A stretch of DNA of 64,000 nt. It comes from UBA2705 sp963977105. Its GTDB lineage: Bacteria; Pseudomonadota; Alphaproteobacteria; Micavibrionales; Micavibrionaceae. Below are positions 53,934 to 63,884 of this stretch, one piece after another. The stretch covers positions 285,030-349,029 of the forward strand of contig CAXBNI010000002.1 in assembly GCA_963977105.1 (NCBI GenBank). Direction: 5' to 3'. Position numbers and translations under genes: made by a program. Numbering within the stretch: position 1 is the first letter of the stretch; each line of letters begins with the position of its first letter. The notes beneath the pieces were generated by a model, which saw only the letters and a program-made list of their open reading frames with translations, made no database searches and had not been told where the DNA came from.

Positions 53934-54170
53934 TTACGGGCAACCTGGCGTGCTGGGGTTAACCGCACATTCAATTTGCTTATGGCGGTCGACAAGCGCA
54001 TTTTTCGCGCCTTCTGCCAGCCCAGTGCCCAACGATACATCTTTCGGACTAACGGACACAGCTTCCGCATCGTCATTACCTATCGCCCAATCAAAGGCTT
54101 CAACAGCGAAGCTTTTGATTGCTTCAAACACTCCTGCCTCTTCTGGAACCCCAGTTTGAATATCACTCAT
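53934..54170 (-). CDS. Small acidic protein of unknown function
   Basis: 78 aa, with a strong AAGGAG 7 nt before ATG 54170, which supports it as a real gene. Acidic, with an Ala-rich helix (EAIKSFAVEAFDWAIG), a VSPKDVSLGTGLAEGAKNAL segment and a C-terminal pair of cysteines (IECAVNPSTPGC). No signal peptide or family recognised. Convergent with the AAA+ gene (53 nt apart) and divergent from the FAD monooxygenase. Confidence 0.6.
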   Translation of the reverse strand: MSDIQTGVPEEAGVFEAIKSFAVEAFDWAIGNDDAEAVSVSPKDVSLGTGLAEGAKNALVDRHKQIECAVNPSTPGCP

Positions 54171-54327
54171 GATCTACTCCTTCACATTATCCCATCCTGC
54201 ATAAATCATAACGCAAAACCCTTAATCTTTCGTAAAGCACCGCCTTGCAGTTGACATAACGCAACCTTGATGCTATCACATATGTATAATAACTTTAAAC
54301 GCGCGCGCAGCGCTAATGGAGCATCTC

Positions 54328-55587
54328 GTGGATAAAGAAATAGTCATCGTCGGCGCAGGGCCCGTAGGTTTATGGACAGCCATTCAAATTAAAAAACGCG
54401 AGCCGAATAGCAACGTGAAAATATATGAACGGTATACTGAGTATAAGCGCTCACATGTCCTCAAGCTTGAAGCACGCTCGGCGCTGTTATATGCTAAAAA
54501 CACTCATGACGACGCAGAAAAGACGTTTTTCAATGACATATTGGGCGGCGGCCTAAAGCAAGCATTTAAAAAAGCCGTTGGCGGCAAGTCTGTATTTATT
54601 CGTACCAATGAGCTTGAAAAAGCTTTGAAAAATTACGCCCACGCACTAGGCGTTACAATTGAATACTCAGCCATAGACAGCCCAGAGGCGCTAATCGAAA
54701 AGCACCCTAATTGCACACAATTCATAGCAGCAGATGGCGCACATAGTAAATTACGCGGCGCTCTCATTGGCGATGATGCCATTAAGGATTCCCCCCTGCA
54801 ATATGTCGCCGAGGTGAAATATGAAACACAAGGGGCGACAAAAGCGCTGCCTTTTAGTGAACATTACAAGACGAATAAGCTACTTACCTCTATGGCTTTT
54901 GAATATGTAGGCAAAGAAAAAGACGGCAAGACGCCGGTATCGCTGCGGCTATTCATTGATGAGGCCAACTACCAGGCCATGCCTGAAGCAAGCTTTAAAC
55001 AGCCTCTCAAGTTAAATGATGACAGATTACCGCCATCCTTAGCGCAAGACATTAAAACCTACATGAATGTGCGCAAGACAAACGCAGATGAAAATTATAT
55101 ACAAGGCTCTGAAAAGCTGAGCAAACTAACTTTATCACTTTATCGCGCCAAAAAATTTGCTGTCCAGCAAGATAACCGTAATTGGTATCTGGTCGGCGAC
55201 GCCGCAATGGGCGTGCCTTATTTTCGTTCGTTAAACGCAGGCATGATCATCGGCTCACAATTAGGCTATATTCTCACCCAAGACAGCTGGAGCGATAAAA
55301 CAAAGCAGCGTAGCTATAATGCCTGCCGCCCGCTTGATATTGCATGGGAGTTCACTGCCGCCACGCTCAAAAACGGTGCCTTGCAAGCCTATGACGGCTT
55401 AACCCAGCTCAGCGCGAAAGTGCCTTGGGAGTTTATGAAGTGGAATAAAAAAGACCGCGCAAAATTTACAAAGAAAAACCATCAAGCCTTTAAAAACAGC
55501 GCGCAGCAAAGCGAAGATGACAACGTAAACGACGAGGGAGCAGCCTTCAAAGCGCTACCACCAAAGCCACCTAAAAATAACATCTAA
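54328..55587 (+). CDS. FAD-dependent monooxygenase-like protein
   Basis: 419 aa from GTG 54328, which has GGAG 6 nt upstream and starts right before the Rossmann motif; ATG 54316 has no ribosome binding site. FAD fingerprints: VIVGAGPVGLW at the N-terminus, the DG motif AADGAHSKLRG near 142, and the GD motif LVGDAAMGVPYFRSLNAGM near 292. The middle is a mixed domain typical of p-hydroxybenzoate-hydroxylase-like enzymes. The C-terminal about 60 residues are charged and Lys/Asp-rich, outside the fold. Substrate unknown; no biosynthetic neighbours. Confidence 0.78.
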   Translation: MDKEIVIVGAGPVGLWTAIQIKKREPNSNVKIYERYTEYKRSHVLKLEARSALLYAKNTHDDAEKTFFNDILGGGLKQAFKKAVGGKSVFIRTNELEKALKNYAHALGVTIEYSAIDSPEALIEKHPNCTQFIAADGAHSKLRGALIGDDAIKDSPLQYVAEVKYETQGATKALPFSEHYKTNKLLTSMAFEYVGKEKDGKTPVSLRLFIDEANYQAMPEASFKQPLKLNDDRLPPSLAQDIKTYMNVRKTNADENYIQGSEKLSKLTLSLYRAKKFAVQQDNRNWYLVGDAAMGVPYFRSLNAGMIIGSQLGYILTQDSWSDKTKQRSYNACRPLDIAWEFTAATLKNGALQAYDGLTQLSAKVPWEFMKWNKKDRAKFTKKNHQAFKNSAQQSEDDNVNDEGAAFKALPPKPPKNNI

Positions 55588-55599
55588 TATAGTGACGTC

Positions 55600-56259
55600 T
55601 TAAATATCACCAACCAGCGTAAAGATTTCTTCTGCAGAATGTACCATATGGTGAATATGCGGCGTCGGCTCTTTCGGCGTCCGTCCATGATGCACCAAAA
55701 CAGTCTTCATCCCCAAATCATGGGGATGGTGCAAATTACGGATCGTATCTTCCGCCATAATCATTTGCGCTGCTTCAAGTCCCAAAAGCTCCATGGTCAT
55801 TTCAAAAACGAAACGCGATTCATCTTTCTTTTGAAAGCCATAATCTTCGAGCCCAAAGATACGATCGTCAGGGAAAAACTGTCGCAAGTCGAGGTGACCC
55901 AAGGCACGTTCCGCCCAATGACGAGAACCGTGGGTAACAAGGACATGCTGTAATTTTGATTGCCTAAATATCTCGATAAGCTCATGCGATTTATCCAGTA
56001 TTTTTTCATCTAAATGTTTATGAAACTCATGATGAACATCAACATTACATAAATCATTTTGCTCTAAAAACACTCGCATTGAGTAACCATGCTTAGCAAA
56101 GGACTCTTCCGCCATCTTCGTGGCCACGGCGTCATCGACATCAACGCCAAGCGCACGCGCAGTACGCCCTGCAATATGATTACATGCATCCTCAAATAAC
56201 GTATTAAAACGATATAAGGTGTTATCTAAATCCCAGATAATAGCTTTAATGTCACTCAT
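55600..56259 (-). CDS. HAD hydrolase, pyrimidine 5'-nucleotidase-like
   Basis: 219 aa. Motif I IWDLDNTLYRF with both catalytic aspartates, motif II LVTHGS, a conserved Lys in YGFQKKDE, and motif IV MAEDTIRNLHHPHDLGM. The DLDNTLY signature places it with the SDT1/pyrimidine 5'-nucleotidase-type HADs. The second conserved Asp of motif IV is replaced by Thr-Ile around TIRN, but the ED pair is present. Substrate unknown. Convergent with the monooxygenase gene. A second protein with the same motif I style is at 61046. Confidence 0.85.
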   Translation of the reverse strand: MSDIKAIIWDLDNTLYRFNTLFEDACNHIAGRTARALGVDVDDAVATKMAEESFAKHGYSMRVFLEQNDLCNVDVHHEFHKHLDEKILDKSHELIEIFRQSKLQHVLVTHGSRHWAERALGHLDLRQFFPDDRIFGLEDYGFQKKDESRFVFEMTMELLGLEAAQMIMAEDTIRNLHHPHDLGMKTVLVHHGRTPKEPTPHIHHMVHSAEEIFTLVGDI

Positions 56260-56329
56260 ACTTACTTCTGCCTCTACTCTAATACAACGCTACGTTTTAT
56301 CGGATAACGCGCGAAATAACAAGGTATTG

Positions 56330-59300
56330 TTAAGACACATCATTTAAAATCAGCTTCACATCACCGCCCATTGCTGCGGTATTAATGCTGATCGCTTTTT
56401 CTACGGCGAAGCGGTGCAAGTAATGCGGGCCGCCCGCTTTTGGCCCTGTGCCCGATAGTCCATGCCCTCCAAAAGGCTGAGAGCCGACGACAGCGCCAGT
56501 CATCGGGCGGTTGACGTAGATATTACCAACGCTTACCTTGCGCTCAACCAACGCATGGCGGTCTTCTAGGCGGCTATGCAGGCCAAATGTTAACCCGTAA
56601 CCTGTACTATTGACTTGATCTAGTAAACCTTCGAACTCATCAGCCTTATAGGTCATGACATGTAAAAATGGCCCAAAAACTTCCTGATCTAAATCTTCAA
56701 AACGCTTAAGCCTACATAATGTTGGCGGGAAGAAATGGCCTTTTTTCGTGGCTGCGCTATCTAACGGCGCCGCGCAAATTATTTCACCAATGCCATGCAT
56801 TCTTTCACGGTGGTGCATTAACATTGCATGGGCTTCGCTATCAATTAATGGCCCGACATCCGTTGATATTTTCAGCGTATTGCCAACCGCTAAATCCGCC
56901 ATGGCGCCTTTAAGCATGCCTAAAATATGCGGCGCAACGTCTTCTTGAACCAACAATAAACGCAGCGCAGAGCACCGCTGCCCCGCGGAACCAAAAGCAC
57001 TGACAATCACATCATCAACCACCTGCTCAGGCAGCGCGGTAGAATCAACCATCATCACATTCAAACCGCCAGTTTCAGCAATAAGCGGCACAATCGGCCC
57101 GTCTTTTTCTGCCAAGGCGCGGTTAATATGCTTTGCCGCAATACTTGAGCCCGTAAAGGCTACGCCGCCGCAGTCTTTATGTTCAACCAAAGCTGCGCCA
57201 ATTGCACCATCACCAATCACGAGCTGCAAAGCTTCTGGCAATACGCCGGCACGGTGCATAAGCTGCACCGCTTCATAAGCGATAATCGGCGTTTGTTCCG
57301 CAGGTTTAGCAATAACGGCATTACCCGCCATTAACGCCGCGACCACTTGGCCCGTAAAAATCGCGAGCGGAAAGTTCCACGGGCTTATGCATAAAAACAC
57401 TCCGCGCCCCTCCATCATCAAACGGTTTTCTTCGCCGGTTGGGCCTGGCAAAGTCATACCTTTACGGCTAAAGAGCTTTGAGCCATGTAAGCCGTAATAA
57501 CGACAGAAATCGACCGCTTCGCGCAGCTCTCCCAATGCGTCTTCTAGCGTTTTACCCGCTTCCCGCATCATCAGGCCAACCAGCAAGTTTTTATTTTCTT
57601 CATAGATATCCGCAATCGCGTATAAAACCTCTGCACGGCGTCCGGCGCGATACTGCCCCCAGACTTTAAAGCCCGCCTGCGCATTTTTATAGGCAGGTTC
57701 AACAATATCTTTATGTGCAAATAAAGCTGTCCCGACAATATCATCCGTATTTGAAGGGTTTTCCACGCTTTCAAGGTGCCCGGCTTGAAATTCTTTGCCA
57801 TCAAGCAATGACGCAGCATGAAACGCTTTTAAATCTTTTGTCGCTTTAGCGCCTGAAATAAAATCAAATAAAACGCGCTTATCAGACAGATCATATCCTG
57901 CCGAGTTTTCACGCGCTGCGCCGAATAAATCCACCGGCAGGCCAATGTGATTTTCGTTATCATTGAGTGCATGGCTAATCGGGTCTTTCGACAGCCAGTC
58001 AACAGGCACACGATCATCACGAATTTGCTGAACGAAAGAACTGTTCGCACCATTTTCTAAAATACGTCGAACCAAATAAGGCAGCAGCTCTGCATGTGCG
58101 CCAACCGGCGCGTAAATACGTACAGCCCCAAAATCATCGCCATTCACAACATCATATAGCGCATCGCCCATACCGTGCAGGCGTTGAAATTCAAACGCTA
58201 CATTTGACTTTTGTGTCATTTCATAGACAGAAGCGATCGTCTGTGCATTATGCGTCGCAAACATTGGATAAAACGGACTATCCAGTGCGAGCAGTTTTTT
58301 CGCGCAGGCAATATATGAAATATCAGTATGGCTTTTCTTTGTATAGACAGGGTAATCATGCAGCCCCTGAGCCTGCGCGCGTTTAATTTCACTATCCCAA
58401 TATGCGCCCTTCACAAGGCGAATTTGCAAACGTCGTTTTGTTGCAATAGCACGTCCTTGAAGGTAATCAATCAAATCAAGCGCTGAGCGTTGATAAGCTT
58501 GCAGCGCCAAACCAAAGCCTTGCCAATCAGCAAAAGCCTCATCATCTAAAATCGCATCAATGATATCAACCGAGATATCAAGGCGCTCTACTTCTTCAGC
58601 ATCTACGGTTAAGTTAATGCCTTGCGCCATCGCGGCATGGCAAAGCTCTCGTAATTTCTCTCGTAATACAGCTACGCAGGTTTTTGCGTAAACCGTGTGA
58701 TATTTAGGGTATAGCGCCGAAAGCTTTACCGATATACCAGAGCGGAGAGCCATATTCACGCTCGACTTTTCGTCTTCTGCCGCATTTTTACCCGCCGCGC
58801 CAATCGCTGTAATCGCGTTTAAGTAACTCGCCATATAGGCATCGGCCTGTGCCTGCGTACGTGCGCCTTCGCCCAGCATATCATAGGAGAACAAAAAGCC
58901 TTTTTTCTGCAGTGGTTTTGATTTTTTCAGGGCCTTGTCTATGGTCTCCCCTAAAACAAAGCTTTGCCCCATTTGACGCATTGAACGCTTAAACGCCTGC
59001 AACAAAAACGGACGGCTGACCTTGCCCATCGGGCTCTTATAGGTCTTCGCTGAAATATTCAGCCCTTCCGCAAGTAAACGCAGGACTATATCCTGCTGCT
59101 TTTTGGGCGGCTTGCCATCTCGCTCATCGTTATCCTTCTCGTTCCAATTGCCTTGGATCAGCTTTTCTTTAATCAGTGCATTGGCAGTCCCACTATCGGG
59201 GATACGCAAAAGCGACTCGGCTAAGGTCATCAAGCCTAACCCCTCATTGCTAGATAGCGGATATTTCAGTAACAGGGCTTCAATCTCGCCAAACTTACTG

Positions 59301-59458
59301 GGAATTTTACGAACACGTTTAATCAAAGAACTCGCCGTCGCTTCGACTTGCATACGAAAGTCAGTATCCCAATCCAAAAATGCGATTAAATGTTCAATTT
59401 GATAATCTTCTTCATTGGCTGCAATGCTAAGCGCGCGTCCAGAAAATCCCTTATCCAT
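56330..59458 (-). CDS. putA: Bifunctional proline dehydrogenase / glutamate-semialdehyde dehydrogenase
   Basis: 1042 aa. The proline dehydrogenase barrel (about 150-480) has the FAD-site motifs RLVKGAYWDSEIKRAQ, FATHNAQTIASV and FEFQRLHGMGDALY. The aldehyde dehydrogenase half (about 540-1020) has CISPWNFPLAIF, FTGSS, AETGGLN (Glu) and the catalytic cysteine in GQRCSALR, ending FGGHGLSGTGPKAGGPHY. It oxidises proline to glutamate. It lacks the N-terminal ribbon-helix-helix repressor domain of E. coli PutA and is shorter at the C-terminus, so it is a catabolic-only form. GGGAG lies 6 nt before the ATG. Divergent from xseA. Confidence 0.97.
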   Translation of the reverse strand: MDKGFSGRALSIAANEEDYQIEHLIAFLDWDTDFRMQVEATASSLIKRVRKIPSKFGEIEALLLKYPLSSNEGLGLMTLAESLLRIPDSGTANALIKEKLIQGNWNEKDNDERDGKPPKKQQDIVLRLLAEGLNISAKTYKSPMGKVSRPFLLQAFKRSMRQMGQSFVLGETIDKALKKSKPLQKKGFLFSYDMLGEGARTQAQADAYMASYLNAITAIGAAGKNAAEDEKSSVNMALRSGISVKLSALYPKYHTVYAKTCVAVLREKLRELCHAAMAQGINLTVDAEEVERLDISVDIIDAILDDEAFADWQGFGLALQAYQRSALDLIDYLQGRAIATKRRLQIRLVKGAYWDSEIKRAQAQGLHDYPVYTKKSHTDISYIACAKKLLALDSPFYPMFATHNAQTIASVYEMTQKSNVAFEFQRLHGMGDALYDVVNGDDFGAVRIYAPVGAHAELLPYLVRRILENGANSSFVQQIRDDRVPVDWLSKDPISHALNDNENHIGLPVDLFGAARENSAGYDLSDKRVLFDFISGAKATKDLKAFHAASLLDGKEFQAGHLESVENPSNTDDIVGTALFAHKDIVEPAYKNAQAGFKVWGQYRAGRRAEVLYAIADIYEENKNLLVGLMMREAGKTLEDALGELREAVDFCRYYGLHGSKLFSRKGMTLPGPTGEENRLMMEGRGVFLCISPWNFPLAIFTGQVVAALMAGNAVIAKPAEQTPIIAYEAVQLMHRAGVLPEALQLVIGDGAIGAALVEHKDCGGVAFTGSSIAAKHINRALAEKDGPIVPLIAETGGLNVMMVDSTALPEQVVDDVIVSAFGSAGQRCSALRLLLVQEDVAPHILGMLKGAMADLAVGNTLKISTDVGPLIDSEAHAMLMHHRERMHGIGEIICAAPLDSAATKKGHFFPPTLCRLKRFEDLDQEVFGPFLHVMTYKADEFEGLLDQVNSTGYGLTFGLHSRLEDRHALVERKVSVGNIYVNRPMTGAVVGSQPFGGHGLSGTGPKAGGPHYLHRFAVEKAISINTAAMGGDVKLILNDVS

Positions 59459-59556
59459 GCATATCTCCCACTAAGAATATTTTTCTAACTTTATTTTTTC
59501 AACTAATGTAGGCAATATACCCTACAAACTCTAATTGGGAATAATGATAACATCGC

Positions 59557-61008
59557 ATGAGTGATAGCTATACACAGAAGCAGGACGCGCACGGTAATAA
59601 CGCGCCCGAAATGAGCGTCTCCGACTTGGCGCATTCTTTAAAGCGCACCTTAGAAGACGCTTATGGCCGCGTGCGCGTACGCGGGGAGCTTTCGCGCGTC
59701 AAAGTCGTATCTTCAGGGCATATGTACTCCGATTTAAAAGACGCCAACTCGGTCATTAACGTGATTTGCTGGCGCGGCAGCCTCTCAAAGCTTTCCGTGC
59801 AGCCTGAAGAAGGGCTTGATGTCATTTGCACGGGGCGCATTACGACTTACCCACAACGCTCTAATTATCAGCTGATCATCGAAAGCATGGAGCTTGCTGG
59901 CGAAGGCGCATTACTTAAAATGCTCGAAGAGCGCAAAAAGAGGCTTGCAGCCGAAGGCCTGTTTGCCGAAGAGCGTAAAAAACCGCTGCCTTTCTTGCCT
60001 GAACTTATTGGCGTTGTTACATCCCCCACGGGGGCGGTCATACGTGATATTTTACACCGCATCTCTGACCGCTTCCCGCGCGAAGTCTTGCTTTGGCCCG
60101 TACGCGTACAGGGTGACGGCGCAGCGGCGGAGGTTACTAATGCGATTAACGGTTTCAACGCTTTACCTACAAGCCTGCGCCCAGATATATTGATTGTCGC
60201 GCGAGGCGGCGGCTCATTAGAAGACTTAATGGCCTTTAACGAAGAAAATGTTGTTCGTGCAATTGCGGCATCAAAGATACCCGTCATCTCCGCTATCGGG
60301 CATGAAACAGACACAACTTTAGCCGATTACGCCGCAGACCGCCGCGCACCGACCCCCACTGGCGCCGCCGAAATCGCCGTGCCCGAACGCCTTATGTTGC
60401 TCGCGCGAGTTGAAGAAAATAAAGCGCGCTTATTTGCCGCGATTACGCGTCAAACCGACCATCATAAAAAATTTGTAACCTCACTCGCCGCCCGCATTAG
60501 CGACCCACGTAAATTAATCGAGATCAAGGCCCAACAATGCGACCATCACTTTGAGAAACTCAAGAGTTTATTTCGCCATAAACTGAACCAAAGGCAGCAA
60601 TATCTTTTACGCCTAGAGGGACGGATCAAGCATCCGAAAGACCGCATCAGCGAAGCTCGGCAGCGCCTTAATTACGTGGGATTAAACCTAAAAAGTACAC
60701 AAGGACGTTTACTACAGGACAGCACGCAAAAACTTGTGCAGGCCAGCCGTATATTAAACACCCTATCGTATCAAAACGTCCTAAAACGTGGCTATAGTAT
60801 TATTCGAGACAAACAGGGGACGCCGCTGACCACTGTAGACGCAATAACCGATAATATGGCGTTTGATGTTGAATTTAATGACGGAAAGATTAGTGCATTT
60901 AGTGGCGAAGGCGGCACCGACGCGCCAGTAAAAAAGAAGCGCCATGCAGCCTCGAAAACGGCAGATATAGAAAAAAAGAAGGCCAAAGACCAAGGCTCTC
61001 TATTTTAA
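59557..61008 (+). CDS. xseA: Exodeoxyribonuclease VII large subunit
   Basis: 483 aa. N-terminal OB-fold (SVSDLAHSLKRTLEDAYGRVRVRGELSRVK) that binds single-stranded DNA, then the catalytic domain with PLPFLPELIGVVTSPTGAVIRDIL, ARGGGSLEDLMAFNEENVVRAI, SAIGHETDTTLADYAADRRAPTPTGAAE, and a long helical region. The C-terminal Lys-rich tail (KKKRHAASKTADIEKKKAKD) is longer than usual. With XseB it degrades single-stranded DNA; xseB is not adjacent. No strong ribosome binding site at ATG 59557. Confidence 0.96.
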   Translation: MSDSYTQKQDAHGNNAPEMSVSDLAHSLKRTLEDAYGRVRVRGELSRVKVVSSGHMYSDLKDANSVINVICWRGSLSKLSVQPEEGLDVICTGRITTYPQRSNYQLIIESMELAGEGALLKMLEERKKRLAAEGLFAEERKKPLPFLPELIGVVTSPTGAVIRDILHRISDRFPREVLLWPVRVQGDGAAAEVTNAINGFNALPTSLRPDILIVARGGGSLEDLMAFNEENVVRAIAASKIPVISAIGHETDTTLADYAADRRAPTPTGAAEIAVPERLMLLARVEENKARLFAAITRQTDHHKKFVTSLAARISDPRKLIEIKAQQCDHHFEKLKSLFRHKLNQRQQYLLRLEGRIKHPKDRISEARQRLNYVGLNLKSTQGRLLQDSTQKLVQASRILNTLSYQNVLKRGYSIIRDKQGTPLTTVDAITDNMAFDVEFNDGKISAFSGEGGTDAPVKKKRHAASKTADIEKKKAKDQGSLF

Positions 61009-61045
61009 AATACGTATTTAAAAATGGTTTTATCAAGCATGCACT

Positions 61046-61753
61046 CTATTTACGCAGGTCCAAAAGCGTATCAAGCTGAGAGCAAACATAATGCGGCGGC
61101 GCCGCGCCTTGCCAATTTGGCGGGTTTGGTTGATGACCTAACACCAAATGCCCCGACCAGCCTTTGAAAAGATGCGCCGCATTTAAATTTTCAGGCGTGT
61201 CCTCAAAAAAATGCACCTCTTTATTACGAAGCCCATAGCGCCCTTCAAAGGCATCAAAGCATGCTTTCTCCGGCTTACGCATAAACTGAAAGTCATCTGT
61301 CCCTGCAATACCATTAAAGCAATCCTTTATTCCCAGATGAGTCAAAAGAGCCTGCGCATAACCATGCGGCGCATTTGTAAAAACGTACTTCTGCGTAAAA
61401 ATAGAACGAAGTACAGTGCCTATTTGTGGGTCAATATGCAGCGCATTAAAGTTAAGGCTTTGTGGGTCATATGTGACCTGCAGCGTATCAGCAATCGGAA
61501 TTTTATGGCGCCTTAAAGCTTCATCCTGAATGTAGTATGTCACCTTCAGCATATCGATTACTTCGCGATGCGCTCCCGCGCGGGAGATGTTTAAACGCTG
61601 AGCAAGAAAATCCGTGTATATAGCTTCCATCTGCCCAAAAAGCGGTGAAATATCTACAATTGTGTTGTCAAGGTCAAAGACCAGCGCCGTGCGATGGCTC
61701 GCCGCGTTAAATTGGTCACATAATGGTGGCTTATAGACGTTATTCTGAGGCAT
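61046..61753 (-). CDS. HAD hydrolase, pyrimidine 5'-nucleotidase-like (second copy)
   Basis: 235 aa from ATG 61753, preceded by GGGG 5 nt upstream; a longer frame to 61816 lacks this. Motif I LVFDLDNTIVDISPLFGQ, motif II VFTNAPHGYAQALL, Lys in FMRKPEKACF, and motif IV FFEDTPENLNAAH. The DLDNT and late ED signatures match the SDT1-type pyrimidine 5'-nucleotidase group, like the gene at 55600, but overall similarity seems low. Begins with about 25 variable residues. Converges with xseA (37 nt gap). Confidence 0.83.
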   Translation of the reverse strand: MPQNNVYKPPLCDQFNAASHRTALVFDLDNTIVDISPLFGQMEAIYTDFLAQRLNISRAGAHREVIDMLKVTYYIQDEALRRHKIPIADTLQVTYDPQSLNFNALHIDPQIGTVLRSIFTQKYVFTNAPHGYAQALLTHLGIKDCFNGIAGTDDFQFMRKPEKACFDAFEGRYGLRNKEVHFFEDTPENLNAAHLFKGWSGHLVLGHQPNPPNWQGAAPPHYVCSQLDTLLDLRK

Positions 61754-61901
61754 ATTTACCCCGCATTCCCTGTTCGTGATCTTGTTGAGATCTTTATTTT
61801 CAACTAGTCTACACAAGGCATATCTAGATTGTCAAATTTACGTTATTATACAGCTGTAATAACGGCTATAAAAACTCTTGAATGTGAACTCTATAGACAC
61901 C

Positions 61902-62537
61902 ATGACACACTTTATCATCATTGCTGGCGGCCCTATTAACGACAGATCATCCATCGAACACTATGTTCGTGATGAGACGATTATTATTTGTGTCGATGGC
62001 GGAGCGGCACATTTAGATGCGTTGAATATATTACCGCATTACCTCGTGGGAGATTTTGATTCAATCTCACTTAAAACATTAGAGCGCTATAAGGCTTGCC
62101 CTGAGGTTGAGGTTTGCCACGCACCAGATCAGAATAACACTGACCTACAAAAAGCACTTAGCCGCATACCTGATGATGCCGAGCAAATTGATATCTTCGG
62201 CGCACTTGGTGGGCGAATGGATCACCAATTAGCCAACATACTAACTCTTGAAAAACACATACAGCCTGATCGTTTTTGTATCCATGATGACCGTAACCAC
62301 ATACGTCTGCTGACACGCGATTACACATTTAGTGGAAGTGCTGGTGACAAAATAGGCGTCATTCCGCTTCGCGATGTCGATAAACTTCACTTTGAAGGCT
62401 TAAAATTCCCAGCAGAAGGGCTTGGCCCGCCTTACGCGCTTGGCTGGCTGGGTACATCAAATGAAATGCTCGCGGCGCGGGCCACAATAAAAATCAATAG
62501 CGGCCTCGTTATCTTTACGCATTATACTGCGGAATAA
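61902..62537 (+). CDS. thiN: Thiamine pyrophosphokinase
   Basis: 211 aa from ATG 61902, placing FIIIAGGPIND at the N-terminus as in the family; TTG 61878 or GTG 61884 would add 6 to 8 residues. It transfers pyrophosphate from ATP to thiamine. Signature segments: CVDGGAAHL, LVGDFDSIS, DQNNTDLQKAL, FGALGGRMDHQLANI, and the C-terminal thiamine-binding GTSNEM. Monocistronic, convergent with ung (25 nt gap). Confidence 0.93.
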   Translation: MTHFIIIAGGPINDRSSIEHYVRDETIIICVDGGAAHLDALNILPHYLVGDFDSISLKTLERYKACPEVEVCHAPDQNNTDLQKALSRIPDDAEQIDIFGALGGRMDHQLANILTLEKHIQPDRFCIHDDRNHIRLLTRDYTFSGSAGDKIGVIPLRDVDKLHFEGLKFPAEGLGPPYALGWLGTSNEMLAARATIKINSGLVIFTHYTAE

Positions 62538-62562
62538 AGCAAAGCTTAGTAATGAGGGCCCC

Positions 62563-63237
62563 TTACCATGTGATGCCCGTACGTCCCTTTTGCACCAGGA
62601 AACCATTCGCCTGAGAAAAATGTTTGCAACCTAAAAACCCACGATAAGCTGATAACGGCGAAGGGTGTACGCTTTTAAGGACAAGGTGCTTATCCGTATC
62701 AACAAAAGAAGCTTTTTTCTGCGCATAACTGCCCCAGAGCATAAAAACAACAGACGTGTCCTGCTGGTTAACAGCCTCAATAATAACATCTGTAAACTGC
62801 TCCCATCCACGCCGACGGTGGGAGCCTGCCTTACCAGCTTCAACGCTGAGAACGCTGTTCAGTAGCAAAACACCTTGCCGAGCCCAACGCTCCAACAAGC
62901 CTGATTTCGTTGACCGAATACCTAAATCACTTTCTAATTCTTTATAAATATTAACCAATGAAGGGGGGACTTTTACGTCTTCTGGGACACTAAAGCTTAA
63001 ACCATGCGCCTGCCCCTCACCATGATACGGATCCTGCCCAAGAATAACCACCTTCACATCCTGCAAGGGCGTTAACGATAATGCTTTAAAAAAATGCGTT
63101 TGAGCTGGATATATTTGCTTACCTGCACTCACTTCACGCGCTAAAAACCTGCTCAATGATTTAAAATAAGCCGCGTCTTCTTGTGTTGCTAAAGCCTCCA
63201 GCCAGCCTTGCCCCAAATTATATTCATCTAGGCGCAT
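62563..63237 (-). CDS. ung: Uracil-DNA glycosylase (family 1)
   Basis: 224 aa, normal length. It excises uracil from DNA in base-excision repair. Catalytic water-activating motif VVILGQDPYHGEGQAHGLSFS, LLNSVLSVEAGKAGSHRRRGW, VFMLWGSYAQKK and the DNA-intercalation loop HPSPLSAYRGF are all present. AGGA lies 6-7 nt before the ATG. Confidence 0.97.
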   Translation of the reverse strand: MRLDEYNLGQGWLEALATQEDAAYFKSLSRFLAREVSAGKQIYPAQTHFFKALSLTPLQDVKVVILGQDPYHGEGQAHGLSFSVPEDVKVPPSLVNIYKELESDLGIRSTKSGLLERWARQGVLLLNSVLSVEAGKAGSHRRRGWEQFTDVIIEAVNQQDTSVVFMLWGSYAQKKASFVDTDKHLVLKSVHPSPLSAYRGFLGCKHFSQANGFLVQKGRTGITW

Positions 63238-63320
63238 ATTACATTCCTGCTCTATATCTCAATGTTGTACATTATTGAACAATTCACCTTATTAGAATGC
63301 ACTACGAAAATATATACTGA

Positions 63321-63884
63321 CTAGATGATCGGCGCTCTGATCCGTGGCGCGTACGTATTCTCAACGACGTTCTTGTCGACATCCAAGATAACGCATGGCG
63401 TATCTTCGGGAGCAAAAACACCTGTTTTACCATTAAACGCATGCGATATTTTTTCTTGCCCAGCTTTGCTTAAATCAATAACAGCCCCTGTCATATTCGC
63501 GACTACAGATAAATGCTGTAAAGCTTCATACGGAACATCAACAACCAGTGATTTTAACTCAGTCGGTACGCATACTGCATCAGTATTGTAGCTCTTTGAT
63601 AACGGTACAGAAAAATAGACACTCGCCTTCTCAAGGCTTATCACATCTACGGCCATATGGTTTTGTATTTCCCGTTCTACCCCAAAAAGGTTCTTAGACC
63701 TTGAAGTCCCGACAAGGGAATTTTCGCGCTGAGTTACCGGCTTAAACGCCATGATTGTAACTTGCGCCGGCAGACAATGTGTAATGTTTCCCCTAACATC
63801 CCGCATTGTATAAACGCTCTCACGATCCTTAGTCTTCGCTTCGTAACCGTGAACGCCACGCCAATCTATTTGTGCTTTAAACAT
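63321..63884 (-). CDS. Protein of unknown function
   Basis: 187 aa, with a strong GAGGAG about 8 nt before ATG 63884, which supports expression. Mixed alpha/beta-looking with no signal peptide or membrane helix. It begins MFKAQIDWRGVHGYEAKTKDR, contains TQRENSLVGTSRSKNLFG, a hydrophobic strand pair near 80-115 (AVDVISLEKASVYFSV, LVVDVPYEAL), and ends ENTYAPRIRAPII. No family recognised. Leftward, upstream of ung but separated by 83 nt. The 116 nt to the window end contain no visible gene. Confidence 0.6.
   Translation of the reverse strand: MFKAQIDWRGVHGYEAKTKDRESVYTMRDVRGNITHCLPAQVTIMAFKPVTQRENSLVGTSRSKNLFGVEREIQNHMAVDVISLEKASVYFSVPLSKSYNTDAVCVPTELKSLVVDVPYEALQHLSVVANMTGAVIDLSKAGQEKISHAFNGKTGVFAPEDTPCVILDVDKNVVENTYAPRIRAPII

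Noticed and set aside
61009..61045. AT palindrome around AAATACGTATTT between xseA and the HAD gene as a terminator
   Set aside because: It is almost entirely A/T, so the RNA stem would be weak; it resembles the TACGTA core of the 30.2 kb sites but lacks their sequence.
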